From the NCBI GenBank assembly GCA_902553675.1, contig CACDLV010000007.1, positions 1 to 39,106 of the forward strand: a stretch of 39,106 nucleotides of DNA, read 5' to 3'. The position numbers were made by a program, and so were the translations under genes. Origin of the DNA: an uncultured Pelagibacteraceae bacterium. Lineage in GTDB: Bacteria; Pseudomonadota; Alphaproteobacteria; Pelagibacterales; Pelagibacteraceae. Of the stretch, positions 37,480 to 39,106 are shown piece by piece (position 1 is the stretch's first letter; every line of letters begins with the position of its first letter). The notes under the pieces were generated by a model, which had not been told where the DNA came from, ran no database searches, and saw only the letters and a program-made list of their open reading frames with translations.

Positions 37480-38385
37480 ATGATAAAATTTAAAAATTCA
37501 GAAATTACACCAGAATATATATATAAAAAAAGAAGATCTTTCATTAAATCTATAGGTCTTGGTGCAAGCTCACTAGCTATGTCTAGTATACCTTTTGTAA
37601 ATAAATCTTTAGCAAGTCAGAGAGATAAATTAACAAGTTATAAAGATATCACGACTTATAATAATTATTATGAGTTTGGAACATCTAAAAGTGATCCTCA
37701 TAGAAATTCTCAAATATTTAAAACAACTCCTTGGGAAATATCTATTGAAGGTGAGGTAGAAAAACCAATAAAATTATCTATGGAAGAAATCTCAGAAATG
37801 TTTATTTCTGAGGAAAGAATATATCGATTAAGGTGTGTTGAAGGTTGGTCAATGGTAATTCCGTGGATGGGTTTTTCTTTAAGTAAATTACTATCAAAAG
37901 TAAATCCAACTAATAAAGCAAAATTTGTTGAATTTGAAAGTGTATATGACCCTGCACAAATGAAAGGTCAAAGATACCCTGTTTTAAACTGGCCTTACAA
38001 TGAAGGTTTAAGAATTGATGAAGCCATGCATGCTTTAACAACAGTTGTGACAGGTTTATATGGTAAAAAACTCCCTAATCAAAACGGAGCACCACTAAGA
38101 ATTTTTATTCCATGGAAGTATGGTTTTAAAAGTGCAAAAGCTATTGTTAAAATTAAATTTGTCGAAAACATGCCTACCTCTTCATGGATGTGGGCTTCAC
38201 CTAGAGAATATGGATTTTACTCAAATGTTAATCCTAATGTTGATCACCCAAGATGGTCTCAAGCAACTGAAAGAATAATAGGTGAAGGTGTTTGGGCACC
38301 TAGAGTAAAGACCTTAATGTTTAATGGTTATGGAGACGAAGTTGCAAGTCTCTATAGCGGTATGGATTTAAAAAAAAATTTCTAA
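37480..38385 (+). CDS. msrP: Protein-methionine-sulfoxide reductase catalytic subunit MsrP (YedY, Moco-dependent)
   Basis: Tat-like RRSFIKSIGLGASSLAM; TTPWEISIEGEVEKP; YRLRCVEGWSMVIPWMGF (molybdenum-ligand Cys region); PWKYGFKSAKAIVKIKFVE. Confidence 0.95.
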   Translation: MIKFKNSEITPEYIYKKRRSFIKSIGLGASSLAMSSIPFVNKSLASQRDKLTSYKDITTYNNYYEFGTSKSDPHRNSQIFKTTPWEISIEGEVEKPIKLSMEEISEMFISEERIYRLRCVEGWSMVIPWMGFSLSKLLSKVNPTNKAKFVEFESVYDPAQMKGQRYPVLNWPYNEGLRIDEAMHALTTVVTGLYGKKLPNQNGAPLRIFIPWKYGFKSAKAIVKIKFVENMPTSSWMWASPREYGFYSNVNPNVDHPRWSQATERIIGEGVWAPRVKTLMFNGYGDEVASLYSGMDLKKNF

Positions 38386-38391
38386 ATTAAA

Positions 38392-38973
38392 TTGAGAAGA
38401 TATTCTAAAACTCTGGTTTTTGTTCTTTCTCTTTGGCCAATTTATATAATTTCTTATCAAATAATTTTTGATCAATTAGGTCCAGAGCCAGTTGATAGAA
38501 TCGTAAATCATTTTGGAGAATGGACTTTGATATTTATTCTTTTAACTCTTTCAATGACACCACTGAAAAAAATCACAAAATCAGTAGAGTGGATCAAATT
38601 TAGAAGGATGCTTGGTTTGTTCACTTTTTTTTATGCATCTATTCATATGTTAAGTTATGTTGGTCTTGATTACAGATTTGATTTTGAGCCACTGATAAAC
38701 GATGTTTTAAAAAAGAAGTATATCTTTATAGGATTTTCAGCTTGGCTGTTATTAATCCCACTTGCTGTAACTTCATCTGAGAGAATGGTTAGACTGTTAA
38801 AACAAAATTGGAAAAAAATTCATAGGTTAATTTATATAATTGGGATTTTTGGCGTACTTCATTATATTTGGTTGTCAAAAACAATATTTTTCAAACCACT
38901 TATATTTTTAATTATTTTAGTAATTCTTTTACTTTTTAGAATTAAAATTACTAGATCAGCTTCTAAAATCTGA
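38392..38973 (+). CDS. msrQ: Protein-methionine-sulfoxide reductase haem-binding subunit MsrQ (YedZ); TTG start
   Basis: Ferric-reductase-like TM protein directly after msrP: GEWTLIFILLTLSMTPLKKI, RRMLGLFTFFYASIHMLSY, HRLIYIIGIFGVLHYIW. Confidence 0.92.
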   Translation: MRRYSKTLVFVLSLWPIYIISYQIIFDQLGPEPVDRIVNHFGEWTLIFILLTLSMTPLKKITKSVEWIKFRRMLGLFTFFYASIHMLSYVGLDYRFDFEPLINDVLKKKYIFIGFSAWLLLIPLAVTSSERMVRLLKQNWKKIHRLIYIIGIFGVLHYIWLSKTIFFKPLIFLIILVILLLFRIKITRSASKI

Positions 38974-39106
38974 GGCTTTATCAAAATCTTTAAAAGATTT
39001 AATACTAATAGTTTTAATAAAATTTGTTCTATTTTTGAGTCTTTTAACCATAAATTTTGCTCCAAACTGACCTTTAATATTTTTAAATTTTTTTATTAAA
39101 GAACTG
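38956..39106 (-). CDS. C-terminal fragment of an unidentified protein (runs off right edge)
   Basis: Open minus-strand frame ...SSLIKKFKNIKGQFGAKFMVKRLKNRTNFIKTISIKSFKDFDKASDFRS*; convergent 18-bp overlap with msrQ. Confidence 0.35.
   Translation of the reverse strand, partial: SSLIKKFKNIKGQFGAKFMVKRLKNRTNFIKTISIKSFKDFDKASDFRS

Noticed and set aside
1-39106. CRISPR arrays, IS elements/transposases, integrases, tRNA and rRNA genes
   Set aside because: Looked for repeats with regular spacing, transposase motifs and tRNA-like cloverleafs; found none I could support.

Overview
AT-rich window (gene style and family content suggest a streamlined marine alphaproteobacterium, SAR11-like; this lineage call is an inference). 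It is a dense chromosomal catabolic/transport region with no rRNA, tRNA, CRISPR or mobile element recognised. Four solute-uptake systems are present: a tripartite tricarboxylate transporter (tctA partial, tctB, tctC), two sugar/polyol ABC importers with single-domain ATPases, and a TRAP transporter (dctPQM). They are interleaved with sugar/inositol-type catabolic genes (iolD, an iolE-like gene, four Gfo/Idh/MocA oxidoreductases, three 2-hydroxyacid dehydrogenases, ALDH, HpcH/HpaI aldolase, ribokinase, RbsD/FucU, PdxA-like, SDR), three putative Fe(II)/2OG oxygenases, a DUF1907/C11orf54-like protein, a di-haem MauG/CcpA-type peroxidase and a Sel1-repeat protein. The right end is a molybdopterin operon (moaA-moaC-moaD-moaE) followed by msrP-msrQ. 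Most notable signals: (1) a recurrent 23-bp palindrome (ATATGTATA-N5-TATACATAT type) in four control regions, suggesting a local regulon; (2) all four solute-binding-protein genes share a near-identical G-rich leader (AGRGGGAAATA) and each is followed by a hairpin, including a strong intrinsic terminator inside the 5' coding end of tctB; (3) moaA is split by a -1 frameshift exactly at an 11-A run; (4) a long hairpin ends 2 nt before the moaA start codon; (5) a bacterial homologue of the poorly understood human protein C11orf54 sits in the putative regulon.
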